Origin: Apostichopus japonicus
Taxonomy: Eukaryota > Echinodermata > Holothuroidea > Aspidochirotida > Stichopodidae
Direction: 5' to 3'
DNA length: 64,000 nucleotides
NCBI RefSeq assembly: GCF_037975245.1
Contig: NC_092581.1
Span: 7,655,501 to 7,719,500 of the forward strand
The notes under the pieces are model-generated. The model made no database searches. It saw only the letters and a program-made list of their open reading frames with translations, and was not told the origin of the DNA. A program made the translations under genes and the position numbers. Shown piece after piece: positions 1-11,029 of this stretch; the stretch's first letter is position 1, and every line of letters begins with the position of its first letter.

Positions 1-475
1 TACTATGGCATTACCATAGTTTTACCCTAATTAACCACAATTTCACCATATAGCTGTACCAAAGTTTTACCCTAATGGTTTTAACCAAATTGTACCACAG
101 GTTTACCCTAAATTTACCAGAGTTGTATCCCAATTGCACAATAGTTTTCCCTACGTGTCTTAATTATAATCAGTACACCACAAATTACCTTAAAGTGGGC
201 TAGTTGAAACATACAACAAAGAAACTAATACTGTATGTCATTGTCGTATTTATATTATAGCATACTATTTTATATGCACCAGATTTGCTCAATATGCTTC
301 AGTCAAAACATGCATGACAACAAAATAAAAGTTAAACAGTTTTACAGTATATGGTATGTACAATTTTTGTCAAGTAAAATAAGTATGTACCATAATTATA
401 TTCTATAGAACAGCGCTACTGTGGCAAATTTACCATGTGTTACCCTAATTTAAACATAGTTTACCGCTGTAAGAC
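1..475. repeat. Degenerate A+T-rich repeat built on a TTTACCCTAA-like motif
   Basis: Variants of the words TACCATAG, TTTTACCCTAA and TTTACCCTAA recur irregularly at 1-155 and again at about 425-475. Spacing is uneven and copies are diverged, so this is an old, decayed tandem repeat cut by the window edge. No gene is visible here. The motif resembles a telomere word only superficially. Confidence 0.5.
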
Positions 476-1056
476 AAGGGTACGTGTTTTGCTGGGATCA
501 TATATATATATATTTAAAAAAATTATATCTGATATGAGTGATATGTTATTGCATTCATGTACTTTTTAACTGTTCGACCAAACTTTCTTCCCATTCCTTG
601 ACTTGCCTTTCATTTAAACATTCCGTCCTACTACTTTACCACAAGTCTTTCACAGTGTTTAAAAGCAATGTTTTGTTGTCTTGTTACTATTTTCTAACAG
701 TTTTACGTCTCAAAGTTTTATGTAATATGAACGAGAAATAAAGAGACCAAAGAAAAAATGTGTTGACATTCTTAAAAAAGAAAGTTCTCTAACCAAAAGT
801 CCCTCAAAGATATGGAAAACCCTCATCGTGCACGTCGGTGTGGCAACCACTGTCTTTTCAGTGGGTGAACTAGAGCTTTGTCTGGCTATTTTTAAACCAA
901 AATGGCCTCTCATGTGTCATATTTAATTGCCTGTGGTATAACCTGAATGTTTTCACACAAAAAATAGTTATGCTTGAAAATATACCCAGTAAAAAGGCCC
1001 CTGTCTCGATACTAGCAAGGCTCCATAAGCTGATTACTAGCAACCCATGTACAATT
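476..1056. other. Intergenic, no feature recognised
   Basis: A+T-rich sequence with a short AT run near 500-512. Open frames here are under 70 codons on either strand, without domain resemblance. Nothing supportable is seen. Confidence 0.5.
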
Positions 1057-1152
1057 TCAGGAAGGTGAATAAGAAGGGCACTGGCAGGGCTTGGACTCTT
1101 TGCAGCAGCAGGGTTTGTACTTGGAAGAGCACAAGCATGGGTCCATCTTCAT
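1057..1152 (-). CDS. Small cysteine-rich ORF, metallothionein-like candidate
   Basis: An ATG-to-TGA frame of 31 codons on the minus strand encodes 7 Cys and 6 Lys. It begins M-K-M-D-P-C-x-C, has a C-C-C triplet in the middle and a second C-x-C near the end, with no His and one aromatic stretch (Tyr). C-x-C and C-C clusters separated by Lys/Ser are the hallmark of metallothioneins, small cytosolic zinc, copper and cadmium binders; fish metallothioneins also begin M-D-P-C-x-C. It is much shorter than the usual 55-75 residues, so it may be one exon of a spliced gene or a chance frame. No clear metal-response element or downstream exon was recognised. An acceptor-like TTTAG lies just upstream, so it could also be an internal or terminal exon. 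Confidence 0.3.
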   Translation of the reverse strand: MKMDPCLCSSKYKPCCCKESKPCQCPSYSPS

Positions 1153-1159
1153 GAGAGTC

Positions 1160-2513
1160 TCTAAATACAATTATTGCTGGTGATAAATGTAAACCAGTGG
1201 TGATGTCTGATTTCAGCGAGCAGCACTAAAAGTAGCGATTGTTACGATATGGCATTGCTTGCATGTATTGTTATGTGTGGTTGTACCGAATCAATGTTTC
1301 AGCAGTGAGTATTTCATGCCCCTATCCACACAGAAAAGTCATTTCACTGCCATGAATAGCTCCTCTTATCATTCGCTATAAGCATGGCGCGCCATGATAT
1401 AAGCAATTCAATTCCATTAGTTTTATCACGTTTAGTTATAGCATTTCGCGCAATACGTATAACGTGGAACAGAACAGTCACCACTTTACTCGTAACCTGT
1501 ATTCGTGTTCGTAAATATTTGCCGTGAACTTGACATCGTTACAGGATTATTTGAAGAGAAATGGATGCACATTTGTGGTAAAGGAGTTTTCAGCGAAAAA
1601 ACAGTTTTCAAAATTGGAAATAAATATATTTTATGCCAATTAAAAGTATTTTTCTAAACAGTTCGAAAGTGGTTAATTTACGTTCGGATATTACTGCCGA
1701 AATTCCCTTTCAACTCCTGTTTTGTGTCTTTTGTCAAAAATGATTGGATTTAAACACCTTTCCTTCATTAAATTCAACTATAACCATACATATAAATTGG
1801 TTAATAACTGAGAACCTTCGAGACCTTCTGAGACCTTCGGAAATGATAAGTTTTACCTAATTAAATATTAATGGAGAGTGACGTCAAGAAACCCCGTGAA
1901 CATTCTACAAGAAAAGAAAGCACTTTTCGCACCGCTGGGGACAGACTGGATTGAAACCTTAGTTTGGACAATGGTCACAGCGACATTAAGTTTAACACTA
2001 CTCTACTTTCAATTTCGGAACAAGGTTTCAGTTTTGCCAGGTAAGGATTATAAACTGTAAGCACACAGAGTGTCGGACATGAATGGCTGTGAGAATTTGT
2101 ACACAACACCCTTTCAGATAAGAATAGTATTCGTAGGTCAGCAAACAGTTTATGTCTTGGTGGTTTTATTAAACAGAATATCCACCCATACCAGTTTTGT
2201 TTCAAAGGACATTCTGTATGTCTTCAAGCAGCAATCAAATATAGTGGATTGTGTTCAAGAAGAAAATATAAGTGGCGTGCTTCTGGTTTAGAAATTCACC
2301 ATCAACTTTACTACTTTCAACGAAATAATGTCACCAAAATGTAGTTGTAAAACCAAACAGGTTCAGTACTCTGCTGTACTCTGTTTGCCTTCATATATAC
2401 CCCCAAATTGCTTCCTTTAAACCAGCCGCTACTGAAGTAAAGTTCTTTTGCATTCAACATCCATTATAAGTGATGTGGATCCGATCCCAGCTACTTTGCA
2501 ACCTTTATACTGA
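1160..2513. other. Intergenic, no feature recognised
   Basis: A+T-rich. A short GAGACCTTC repeat sits near 1817-1842. Short open frames on both strands (for example plus 1878-2060, which opens with GTG rather than ATG) lack domain similarity. The missing 3' exon of the MARVEL-like gene to the right was searched for here on the minus strand and not found. Confidence 0.4.
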
Positions 2514-2756
2514 AACTTTCGATCAGTTTCCAAACTCAAATTTCTGTCTAAGATTTTGGAGCGTGTTGTTTCAACAAGAGTGTCTGCATATCTCCAATAC
2601 TACAAGTTTGTCGATACCTATCAATCTGCTTATCGTATATACTACAACGTTGAAACTGTACTATTTTCACATGATATTCTTAATGTCATGGATAATGGAA
2701 AACTATTTGCACTTGCTTTTGTGGACCTATCCGCTCTGTCTTCGTGTTGACTCTTC
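2514..2756 (+). mobile_element. LINE reverse-transcriptase fragment (CR1/L2-like)
   Basis: The plus-strand frame reads N-F-R-S-V-S-K-L-K-F-L-S-K-I-L-E-R-V-V, then a Y-Q-S-A-Y-R block, then F-V-D-L-S-A. These match the conserved start of the reverse-transcriptase fingers/palm in CR1/L2/jockey-type non-LTR retrotransposons (consensus N-F-R-P-V-S-x-L-x-F-L-S-K-I-L-E and D-x-x-Q-S-G-F-R, then the D-L-S-A-A-F-D-x-V-D-H catalytic block). The catalytic block is lost: the match stops at D-L-S-A, soon followed by a stop, and a stop precedes the first motif. This is a dead internal fragment, perhaps of the same family as the 10.0-10.7 kb remnant. Confidence 0.75.
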
Positions 2757-2831
2757 AAATATACCCGTCGCATCATGTCATTTATTGATTATATCTCATC
2801 TGTGTACAGGCGCTTCTCTTAAAATCTAAGT

Positions 2832-2886
2832 ATCATCATCATCATCGTCATCATCATCGTCATCATCATCGTCATCATCGTCATCA

Positions 2887-2940
<54 letters not shown>

Positions 2941-2965
2941 TCATCATCATCATCATCATCATCAT
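2832..2965. repeat. (TCA/TCG)n trinucleotide microsatellite
   Basis: About 45 uninterrupted trinucleotides of TCA mixed with a central pure TCG block. On the minus strand this reads as poly-aspartate codons (GAT/GAC), giving a spurious Asp-only frame. It lies just 3' of MARVEL-like exon 2 on the opposite strand. Confidence 0.95.
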
Positions 2966-3040
2966 TGATGATAAAACCACCTAGAAAATAAATATCTTTA
3001 TGCAAGCGCAACTTCTAATAGTAAATAAAGTTATACTTAC

Positions 3041-3217
3041 CACCAAGTTCCAAGGTAATGGCATCTTCGACCGCAAGTTCGTTAACAACGACAAATATGT
3101 AAAGAGACAATAAGCAAATGAAAAGAAACTTGTTGTCAAATACAAAGCGTAGGTCCCTCCGAGAAAATCATTGTTGGTCCCAATGATGATCACAATAAAG
3201 GAGATCAGAGAATAAAA
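3041..3217 (-). CDS. MARVEL/CMTM-like gene 2, exon 2 (TM1 end, TM2)
   Basis: A 177-nt exon (59 codons, phase 0 at both ends). It is bounded upstream by a polypyrimidine tract and TTTCAG acceptor at 3220-3218, and downstream by a GTAAGT donor at 3040. It encodes the end of a first hydrophobic segment (FYSLISFIVIIIG), a short loop with N-N-D-F-L-G-G, a second strong hydrophobic segment of about 25 residues, then L-R-S-K and a P-L-P-W-N-L-V motif just before the donor. MARVEL proteins of the CMTM/plasmolipin group show this pattern, with a W-N-L motif ahead of TM3. TM3, TM4 and the tail should follow at lower coordinates but were not recognised; they may lie left of the window. Confidence 0.75.
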
Positions 3218-3647
3218 CTGAAAGAAAATAAGAGAGAAATATTGTTTAACGGAGACCAGATTCGTAACCTGACAATTACGGCCGAGACTATACTAATCTT
3301 TCTGTTTAATTTAACCCTTTTTATACATAAGAAGTAAATCTGATACGTCACAGTATAGAGCTAGCCTACCACTTATTCTTTCAAATCTAGACACAAGATG
3401 ATATTACTAGTTCACATATAACTGCCTGACAATATAAATATATAGTAATAAATCAAATGTGAGTGTGGCCAACAATGCAGCAAGTTAGTCGTCATCTGTC
3501 ACTGGATGAAAACATTCGTTCCGTTCATTCACTCCCACTCTAACGTATCTACTGTGTACGAGTGTAAAACGTTTTATCTTCATTACAGTAGTTTTCAATA
3601 CAGATCTAATAGGTTGTCCGCATGTAAAGCGGTAGGCCAGTGTTCGA

Positions 3648-3748
<101 letters not shown>

Positions 3749-3989
3749 GCATCTAAGACGAATAATTATTACACAAACCTAACAATTAATTACATACAAT
3801 CTACGGTTACCATCGCAAACCCTAGCGTGCCTTTATATCTTCAATTATCTGTGTAAAACAATGAATTAAGCAGAGCGTATCAGGTAACAATAAGTTCTAT
3901 TTACCCCTACACAGTGATTTTTCTAGTTAACTTTCTTTTTTTTTTTTTTTTGAAGACATGAGATCTCAAAATAAAGAATTTTTAGATGC

Positions 3990-4140
3990 AACTTACAAGA
4001 CCTGAGAAGTGCCATTTCCAGCAATCTGGGACGCATTTTTTAGCACAAAAAAAATCGTTACTCTACGCGCCAAATGATGGTGGCGCTTCGCTGGAGAGTG
4101 GCATAATGGTCCCTTTTGGGAAATAGCACACCCACTTAAA
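3990..4140. mobile_element. Diverged fragment related to the 13.5-kb DNA transposon
   Basis: Words such as GAAGTGCC(A/G)TTTCC, a CGCGCCAA(A/C)T(G/C)ATGGTGGCGCT block and flanking spacing match positions 14170-14265 inside the nested inverted-repeat element, in the same orientation and order. No terminal inverted repeats or target duplication were seen here, so this is a truncated relic. Confidence 0.5.
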
Positions 4141-4890
4141 TTTTTAAAAGGGGCCCTGGTTGTATTTCCCAAAAGGTAACTGTTTAGAACTTCCTTTATG
4201 GAATTATTCACGTTTTACGACAGTAACTATTTTGCTTAACAGTGTAAAGTGAACTATATATACTAAGTACATATCCGTATTACACATTGGCCGTTATGTC
4301 AATTCACTGTATCGCTGAACACACCGGTTCCTGTTGTTTTGCCGACTGGACGCAGTAATATGCCCCTGCGTCAGATCGTTATTCTGTAGAAAGTAGTGCT
4401 GTTCAATGTATAGCCTAATTATCGTCATTATTGTTATTGTTTTTGCGCCTTTACATTCTTTTGAGGCTTTTAACTATACTAATAGTTAAAAACAAAGGGG
4501 TATCCTTCCGAGACAATTGTTGGAAATTTTCCTGTTAAAGTTTTTATTAAATTGTAATTATCTGAGGCGAAAGTTAATGTATATTTAGTACTTCATATGA
4601 ATGGTATATCCATATCGCTGGATGCACTCGGCCATAAGGCCTCGTGCGTCGCTTGAGATATACCCTCTCTTGCGATATCCTCGATAAACGCTCGGTAGAC
4701 CATTGATTAACCCCTCAGTATACGATCGTTAAATCACGGCCGCTGTCCTTCGGAATCATACTCGCTGCCCGTTTGAGAAACATTGTTTATAAACGCTCGA
4801 CGGTCGAACCTAATATACTCACTGAATTGAGCTTGACAGATGTTTTCATTTTTGTCAGGTCAAGCTTCGCTGACTCGTGTTCGTACTCAC

Positions 4891-5028
4891 CATAGCAAGG
4901 AAAAGTGCGATCCCGTGAATTGACGTGAGGTATTCCAGTCGAAAGGACAAACCGGAACCTGTTGAAGTTGCCGTGGTTGTTGTAGTTGTGGTGTGGACAG
5001 TTCTAACGACTTGCCCCGTGGAAGTCAT
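4891..5028 (-). CDS. MARVEL/CMTM-like gene 2, exon 1 (start, N-tail, TM1 start)
   Basis: The first coding exon starts at the ATG at 5028-5026 and ends at a GTGAGT donor (4890): 138 nt, 46 codons, phase 0. It encodes a Thr-rich cytosolic N-terminal tail (seven Thr in a row at residues 13-19), a basic/aromatic F-R-L-E-Y-L segment and the first half of a transmembrane helix (IHGIALFLAM). Joined in frame to 3217-3041 it gives a complete TM1, loop and TM2. MARVEL-domain proteins of the CMTM/plasmolipin class are four-helix membrane proteins of vesicles and the plasma membrane, used in trafficking and membrane apposition. Family placement is by topology and motif, not by alignment. An in-frame upstream extension exists but opens with TTG, so the ATG is preferred. 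Confidence 0.7.
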
Positions 5029-7185
5029 GTTGTTCCTATGTGGTATACTGCGAAATACTGAAAGTTGGCACCCAGATGTTGGCAGAAAAGTATAGGGCTT
5101 TAGGCTCAAAACCTTTTCCCCTTTTGCTCAACTCTTGCCGAAAGAAACAACTTTTTTACAATTCTGATACACAGTTCAGTACATTAGGCTCACACATAAG
5201 CTATACATCAATTTGCCTAGCCCATGCACGTGAAATACGCCTAAGTAATTAAACAAATAGAACAGTAGAGCATATAAGCTAGTACAGTTTGCAGTGGGTT
5301 CAATATGTGATATAACCCTGCTAACGTTAGTGAACAGGTTCCAGTGTACTTATTAAGATAGATTATCCCGTACCAATTACAAGTCTAATGATTAACATCA
5401 ATCGAGGGAACAAAGTTCAGATAGTCCAATTCCTATAGGTTTGTACATGATAAATGACAAGCGTGTCATTTTAACATAAATTATTAACTATAGGTTGCTA
5501 GGTAAGTGGAGTCAGAGGGCGGGTTCAATGGAGACAATTCTTTGCAAGCGTTTTAAAGATCTCATAGTTTCTGTCGTGTTACTTGAATATGTATGTTTAC
5601 TGTTTTGTGACTTGAAACGTAAGTGATATATCACATTAAAACAAAGTCTTTAATCCAGGTTAAAGGATCGGATGCAAGCGACATAAGCTTTCTTTTAATG
5701 CACCGGCTTAAGAGCGCTCATACCTTAATGATCATCATTCTCCGGGCCGACGTAAGAGGGATGGAAAACATAAATGACAATCCCTCACTAAAGTAACATC
5801 AAATTGGTTAACACACCAATTCAACCCCAAAACCAAATGTAGCCGTGTTTCCCATTTAATTTATCATTGGCTCCCTGACATCATGTTAATTCAATGTCTT
5901 AGATGTTGATATTGAAGTAGCCTACATAGTGTCATGTAGTTGTATGGAATATATTTATTTGACTTATTCCCTTATAGTTGGAGGTGTTTACTCTAGTTTC
6001 TTATACTCCATTAAAAGGACAGACATTCAGAAATTACGTGACCTAGATTTGACCAAGAACAGTGAGTAACACTAACACAATGCTGTCCTCAACCACACGA
6101 GAACTGGACACATGCAATCCTAACAGGTTCGCCAAATCCTATGTAATTCTCTACTCTGTTGCCTGTAAAACCAAACAACCTCACGAGTCCACTTCGTCTC
6201 GTACATATCAACTATTAAATATTTCTACAACCTACTTATAATTCCAGAGCTCACATTAATTAACTTAAAACAACGGTTAAAAACCTTACCCGTTTTCTAC
6301 TGATAGCTATATGAGAATCGAGTGGTATTGGGTACTACTCCCTTCTCGTTGTTTTGAAGCCATTAGCCCCATGTAGCTCCAAATATTCACCTAACTGCTC
6401 TGGGCAACTTAAAATGTCTGCTAGCTTGCTCCTAAGGAATATGGATGTGATCAACGAGGGTCCACCCCTGTGTGCAAAATATATATACACAGAGGCGCTC
6501 ATGATATCTAAAGTAGCCGTCGGGCTAGCTTGGCTAGCAGTTGCTCTAATGATGCTTGCCATTTGTCCTCCTCAGAAATCTGACTACCAATGACAGTATT
6601 GACACAAGTTCCGTCAACCAAGGGGATTGCCTTATTGGCTCATCGGGGGCCTTCTATACAACAGTCCCCTTGTTGGCATCATTCCTGAGCCTTATGAGAA
6701 CTTGGTCCCTTTCAAATTATTTGCTTGTCCTGTTGCAATTGACCCACGGCCACATGGAAACCTCTAACCACCTGCAGTTGAGCTGATCCCTTGGATGCAC
6801 TCGTATCATCCATAGGACGGAACAGCCTATGTTTCTCCCCTGAAGGTCTTTCGGTGCCTCAAGTAAACCATCAGCAGGGTTGTACATCAGCTCCTCCCTG
6901 CTATTATCACTAATTAGAGATCAATAAGTAAGGAAGGACTATCATCGTCTCTCACCTAACATACCTACCTTCAATAAACCCCCAAATCGTCCACCCACTC
7001 TGTAAGGGTTTGGTTCCTCGACTTCCTCAAGGGAATCAATGAACCTACTTAGTCTCGCCATAGGTTGAGCATGAAGCCTTAACCCATGAACAGACTATGC
7101 GAGGGTCTCTACGATTTGATTCTATAACCGTAGTCGTCTTGCAACAGACACGGTGTATGGTTGCACAATCGCAAGAATGCACATG
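5029..7185. other. Intergenic between the two MARVEL-like genes
   Basis: No convincing gene. Overlapping frames on both strands at 6335-6593 (75-79 codons) have no recognisable domain; the surrounding stretch to about 6790 is slightly richer in G+C and may be old transposon DNA. The fourth exon of MARVEL-like gene 1 should lie between 9845 and here but was not recognised. Confidence 0.4.
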
Positions 7186-7420
7186 GACGGTGCTGTGGCC
7201 GAGTGGAATAAGGCGGTGACATTTGAAGCAATGGGGCTTAGAGATCGGGAGGTTAGGGGTTCGTTCCCCTGCCGGGTCATAGTAATATGTTTTTTCTTCA
7301 AAAAGCAATGTACGGTTATCCCATCTGAAATGACTTTCTAAATTGAAAAAATTCCAAATTTGAGTTAAAACGTTGAAGTATTTCATAAGCCCTTGCGGGC
7401 TTCTCCCACATTCGTGGTAG
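7186..7420 (+). mobile_element. tRNA-derived SINE
   Basis: A Leu/Ser-tRNA-like head has a good polymerase III A box (TGGCCGAGTGG, about 7196-7206) and B box (GGGTTCGTTCC, 7257-7267). Acceptor-stem pairing is poor, so it is not a functional tRNA gene. About 115 bp further on is a hairpin module, ATAAGCCC-TTGC-GGGCTTCT (7384-7403), followed by CCCACATTCGTGG. The same module recurs inverted near 38.45 kb and in a diverged form near 61.02 kb. Head plus conserved 3' module is the SINE layout. Confidence 0.65.
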
Positions 7421-9845
7421 CTTAAGCATCGTCAAAAATATTGACTGATTATGATTATTAAACGTACCTACACCACGATAGCAATAACCACAAACCCAAA
7501 GCACAAGCACATACAATATATCATTCAGAAGCACATCGTCATACACATAACAAGTTTAAATTACATGAAGCTCCCGGATTGGAGTTTGCGAAACACCCTT
7601 TTGAACCTTAGCAGAGGCGGATCCATGAATTGAAAATGTAGAGCGTATGGCCATAGGTTTGTTTCTTACTGACTTTGTTCTTCACTTACTGTTGGTGGAA
7701 AAAAGTTTAAAATTCAAACTGCACAGAAACGTAATTTTCCAATGTGTATTGCCACCTACAGTAGACTGACCTATGTCTACCGTACATGATACCATGTTTG
7801 CCTTCAGAACTTAACAGTGCGTGTAGGCATGTCTAATGAACTTATCATCAGCAATTTTATATGCGTTAATGCAACATTGTATTTAAATTTAATTACAGTG
7901 ACTATAGCCCATGAGGCAGAAATTCAATTCTAGATCTATTCTAGCCTGCACACTGGAGACCGAGTGTATATATTTCGCATGTAGAGGGAGGGGAAGGTGG
8001 AGAATAGGATGGGTAGGAGGAGGGATTCTTACTATTACCGAGGGTGCATAGGGCCTTGGGATGGGGTTCGTAGAAGCTCCCCATCCCCACCTCTGAAACT
8101 GCAGTTCGGTTAATTCTGAGAAATCAAAGAGCAAAAAGTGTTAACAAAAACCCTGTGTATGTAAACTATAAAAGTTAGGTCTGACGTTTCGATCCTTCTT
8201 CAAACTCTGATAAATGTCAGAAAAAGTAGTTCATTAATGATTACTAGGAAGATGATGAATTTCATTGCTGTAGCACTATCAAATTTCTTATCTGGAACAT
8301 ACGCCATGTATTGTCTTCTGCAAAATGCGAATATTATTATTCATAAGTTAACCCTATAATATATCATGATACTCTTTGCAGTGATTGTAAGAAGGTCCAT
8401 AAAAATGAATTTATATATTCATACACATATATGTATATCCTCTAACAATTATTGATTATTTAATTAAAGAGATTCCAGTGTAGAGGTATAAGAGTAAAAT
8501 TTACCACTATGCAAATGACTAGACGTTTTGAAACAGTGACAATTACGATTGGTTGATAGAAGGAGGTGAGCATTGTTAAGTTGACTCCATGTACGACGGT
8601 GGACTTTCGATTGGGTGGTCGTTTCGCTGTGTTCGTGAGGACTGGTTGGCTACTTCTATCTGTTTTATAGCGTCCGGAAGGGAAAGTACTAAGCAAGCTA
8701 CGTAAGCTTGAAAAATCAAAAATCCAAGAACCTGTTCAGTGTGAAAAGACAACCAGTTTTACATTTCAGTAGTATTTGCTCTAGTGGTAAATCATAATTC
8801 GTATGTAGATAATGAAAACTTTATTTCGGAAATGTTGCGTTTTACACTGTAATTTTTTGTCATTTCATACCCCAATGCTACATTTTCAAGGATTTGAAGT
8901 AAGCTTCGACACCGATTGTCTTGAAAGCTGACTTTGAACATAGTGTGCCATGATATCAAGATATACATAGTTTGACCCTTTCTACTCTTGTGGCTGGAAG
9001 CTTTGCCGTCATCATGTCTTAGTTAAGGGGCTCTAATTATGCCTTGATCGAACTTTGATAACATCGAAAGACTTCCCAAGCATTTAATATCACGTTACTG
9101 TTTTATCCTGCTCCTACTTTTTCCCATATATAAAAGCTGAAACTTTATGAACGAGTATAAATGTCGAATTTTATACCAAAATTTCGACCACACTCTCTAA
9201 ATTACTTTTTGTGTAAATATTTTGACTTGTTCCTACTTTATATCACGACTTTAACCTCTTATCCCTCAAGTTCAACTATTTTATCTAAAGTGTCAACTTT
9301 CTTTGAAATTACCTTTTGCTCAAACTTGATACTGATTGAGACGAAATTTTGAGGATGTACCGGTATGTCAAAATATGATGCTTTTCGTGAAATGTCTAAA
9401 CAGACCTTTCATGGTTTTGTTTTATTCATTGTAACAAAAACAACACTAAGACAGAAAGTATTGAAATTACATCGAAATTTGCCTTTTCATATCGAAAGTT
9501 GTTATAAAGAAAAATATTTTGTATTTACGTTTTGTATAGAAAATTGAAAGGTTTGTTACCAAATTTGCACTTAAACAGTACATAGAAATTTCGACGGATT
9601 ATGAGATATATCAAAAGCAAAATTTTACTTGTTGTTATACTTTAGAGGATCCGACTGAATCACCTACCAATGCCGTGGATTGAATCCCTAGTTAACAATC
9701 TATGGAATAGAACATCTCCCGCAGGCCCCACTTTCATAATTTGGGATAGCTATTCCCACTACCCCCTCCCCCTTCCTACTCCTATTATATTGTACACACA
9801 TCTCACAACTGACTGGTCACTATCAAAGGTAGAACATGATCTTAC
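7421..9845. other. Intergenic/3' flank of MARVEL-like gene 1, mostly featureless
   Basis: Strongly A+T-rich, with many short frames and no recognised domain. A motif CTGACGTTTCGATCCTTCTTC at about 8181-8201 resembles one at 20.63 kb (see findings). The TM4/tail exon of MARVEL-like gene 1 is expected here on the minus strand but could not be identified. Confidence 0.4.
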
Positions 9846-9941
9846 CGCGCATGCGCCATCTCTTGGCAAAACTGCTCTGGCGGCTACAAGGCTAGAAGCA
9901 ACCAGCTCAAAAAATGCCATTAAACCAAAGCCGATTACCAT
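9846..9941 (-). CDS. MARVEL/CMTM-like gene 1, exon 3 (TM3)
   Basis: A 96-nt exon (32 codons, phase 0) with a TTTCAG acceptor at 9944-9942 and a GTAAGA donor at 9845. It encodes one hydrophobic segment, residues 138-162 of the predicted protein (MVIGFGLMAFFELVASSLVAAR), then a short polar stretch ending G-A-C-A. This matches TM3 of the four-helix fold; TM4 and the C-tail must be in a further exon not found. If the donor were not used, the frame would run on into low-complexity sequence, which is less likely. Confidence 0.7.
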
Positions 9942-10034
9942 CTGAAATGAAAATATTGATTCAGATTTTCCTTGTTTACGAGCAGATCATTTATTTAGAG
10001 ATTTCAATGTAAAATACATGCATGTTGAATATGC

Positions 10035-10668
10035 ATGTATACGTAATTAGGAACCATGCTGATTAACAAAATTGACTGGTCTAGTAATGCCACAATTGTC
10101 CATAAGAAAGCAAATCAGAGGCTCTATTGCTTGAGAAAACTGAAGAACCTCAGGGTGGATAAAACAATCATGACCTTGTTCTATAAATCCCTCATTCAAA
10201 GTGTTTTGATGTATAACATAATTTGTTACTTTGCCAATGGTACAAAAATTGATGTGAAGATGCTTGAGCAATCTAGGAAAGTAATCTGTGCTCAATTACC
10301 ATCGTTAGAGTACTTGTATCATAAGAGGGTCTGCAATAAATTAAAATATATCATGCAAGACCCAACACACCCTTTGTTTGAGCACTACAATTACAACCGT
10401 TTGGACTGCGTTTATGCCCACCACGTACACTTAGGGGCCGCTACAGAGACTCATTTGTGCCTAACTCTATCCATATATTTAATTCACAAGTGAGAAGATT
10501 AGTTTCTTATTTGTAGGACTTGCTGTATATATGTTTGTATTACTGTATGTGTATATCGCAGTCTATTGATACTTATACTACTGCTTTTCTTTTCTTTTTA
10601 TTTTTTTTTCGTTTACGACCTGTGTAAAGCCGAATTTTCGATTGTGGACAATAAATTCAAACTCAAAT
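10035..10668 (+). mobile_element. LINE 3' end (non-LTR retrotransposon, CR1/L2/jockey-like)
   Basis: The plus frame from 10056 has the signature of the C-terminal end of non-LTR reverse transcriptases: KKANQRLYCLRKLK, then L-F-Y-K-S-L-I-Q-S-V-L and I-I-C-Y-F, and a later D-P-T-H-P-L. Near 10435 the frame shifts; the next frame carries R-Y-R-D-S-F-V-P-N-S-I-H-I-F-N, the usual ending, and then a stop at about 10516. The 3' end at about 10668 (AATAAATTCAAACTCAAAT) is followed by a GT/GTAT-rich microsatellite. It is 5'-truncated, frameshifted and inserted in intron 2 of MARVEL-like gene 1 in the opposite orientation. Confidence 0.8.
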
Positions 10669-10775
10669 ATGGGTGTGTGCATGCATGTGTGTACGTATGC
10701 GTGTACGTATGTGTGTGTATACATATGTATGGGTAAGTGTGCGTGTGTGTATGTATGTATGTGCGTGCTCAAAAC
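10669..10775. repeat. TG/TGTA-rich microsatellite after the LINE end
   Basis: Imperfect GTGTGT, GTATGTAT and GCATGC words directly after the LINE 3' terminus, as is common where LINE tails expand. Confidence 0.7.
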
Positions 10776-10843
10776 ATGCTTGTATGTGTGTATTTCTACT
10801 AAAGCATACATTCTTACGGCAAAGTTTCACTTGATTATCCTAC

Positions 10844-11029
10844 CATAAAAGCCCATGGGATTGTCGGATTCTGCTCAGGAATCTGCATTGCGCCGATGAA
10901 AACTACTGTTGCAGAGAATAAAAACCCAGCAACACAAACAAACAAATAGAAGCCAAGGGCTCCTACGAGGTAATTTCCAAATACGCGGTTACCGCAGGCC
11001 ATCACCAGGAGTGCTATGAAAGAATGCAA
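10844..11029 (-). CDS. MARVEL/CMTM-like gene 1, exon 2 (TM1 end, TM2)
   Basis: A 186-nt exon (62 codons, phase 0), acceptor GAACAG at 11032-11030, donor GTAGGA at 10843. It completes TM1 (LHSFIALLVMAC), then N-R-V-F-G-N-Y-L-V-G-A, then a long TM2 of about 28 residues, and ends with I-P-E-Q-N-P-T-I-P-W-A-F-M. The loop plus P-W motif before the exon end occupies the same place as P-L-P-W-N-L-V in gene 2, and both exons begin at the same point in TM1. This shared junction supports paralogy. The donor is a weak match to consensus but is in frame. Confidence 0.75.

Noticed and set aside
1878-2060. Plus-strand membrane-peptide exon ending near a GTAAGG donor
   Set aside because: It opens with GTG, the ATG upstream is in another frame, and no partner exon was found.
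2826-3011. Poly-aspartate protein on the minus strand
   Set aside because: Translation of a TCA/TCG trinucleotide microsatellite; it has no plausible coding context.
6335-6593. Opposed 75-79-codon frames, possible transposase exon
   Set aside because: No HARBI1, hAT or other transposase motif could be matched in either frame.
7186-7275. Functional tRNA-Leu/Ser
   Set aside because: Pol III boxes are present, but the acceptor and T stems have mismatches; it fits a SINE head better.
8460-8696. Candidate TM4 exon of MARVEL-like gene 1
   Set aside because: The hydrophobic stretch is weak and there is no acceptor in the needed phase.
10056-10493. A 145-codon host gene
   Set aside because: It is the frameshifted C-terminal end of a LINE reverse transcriptase.
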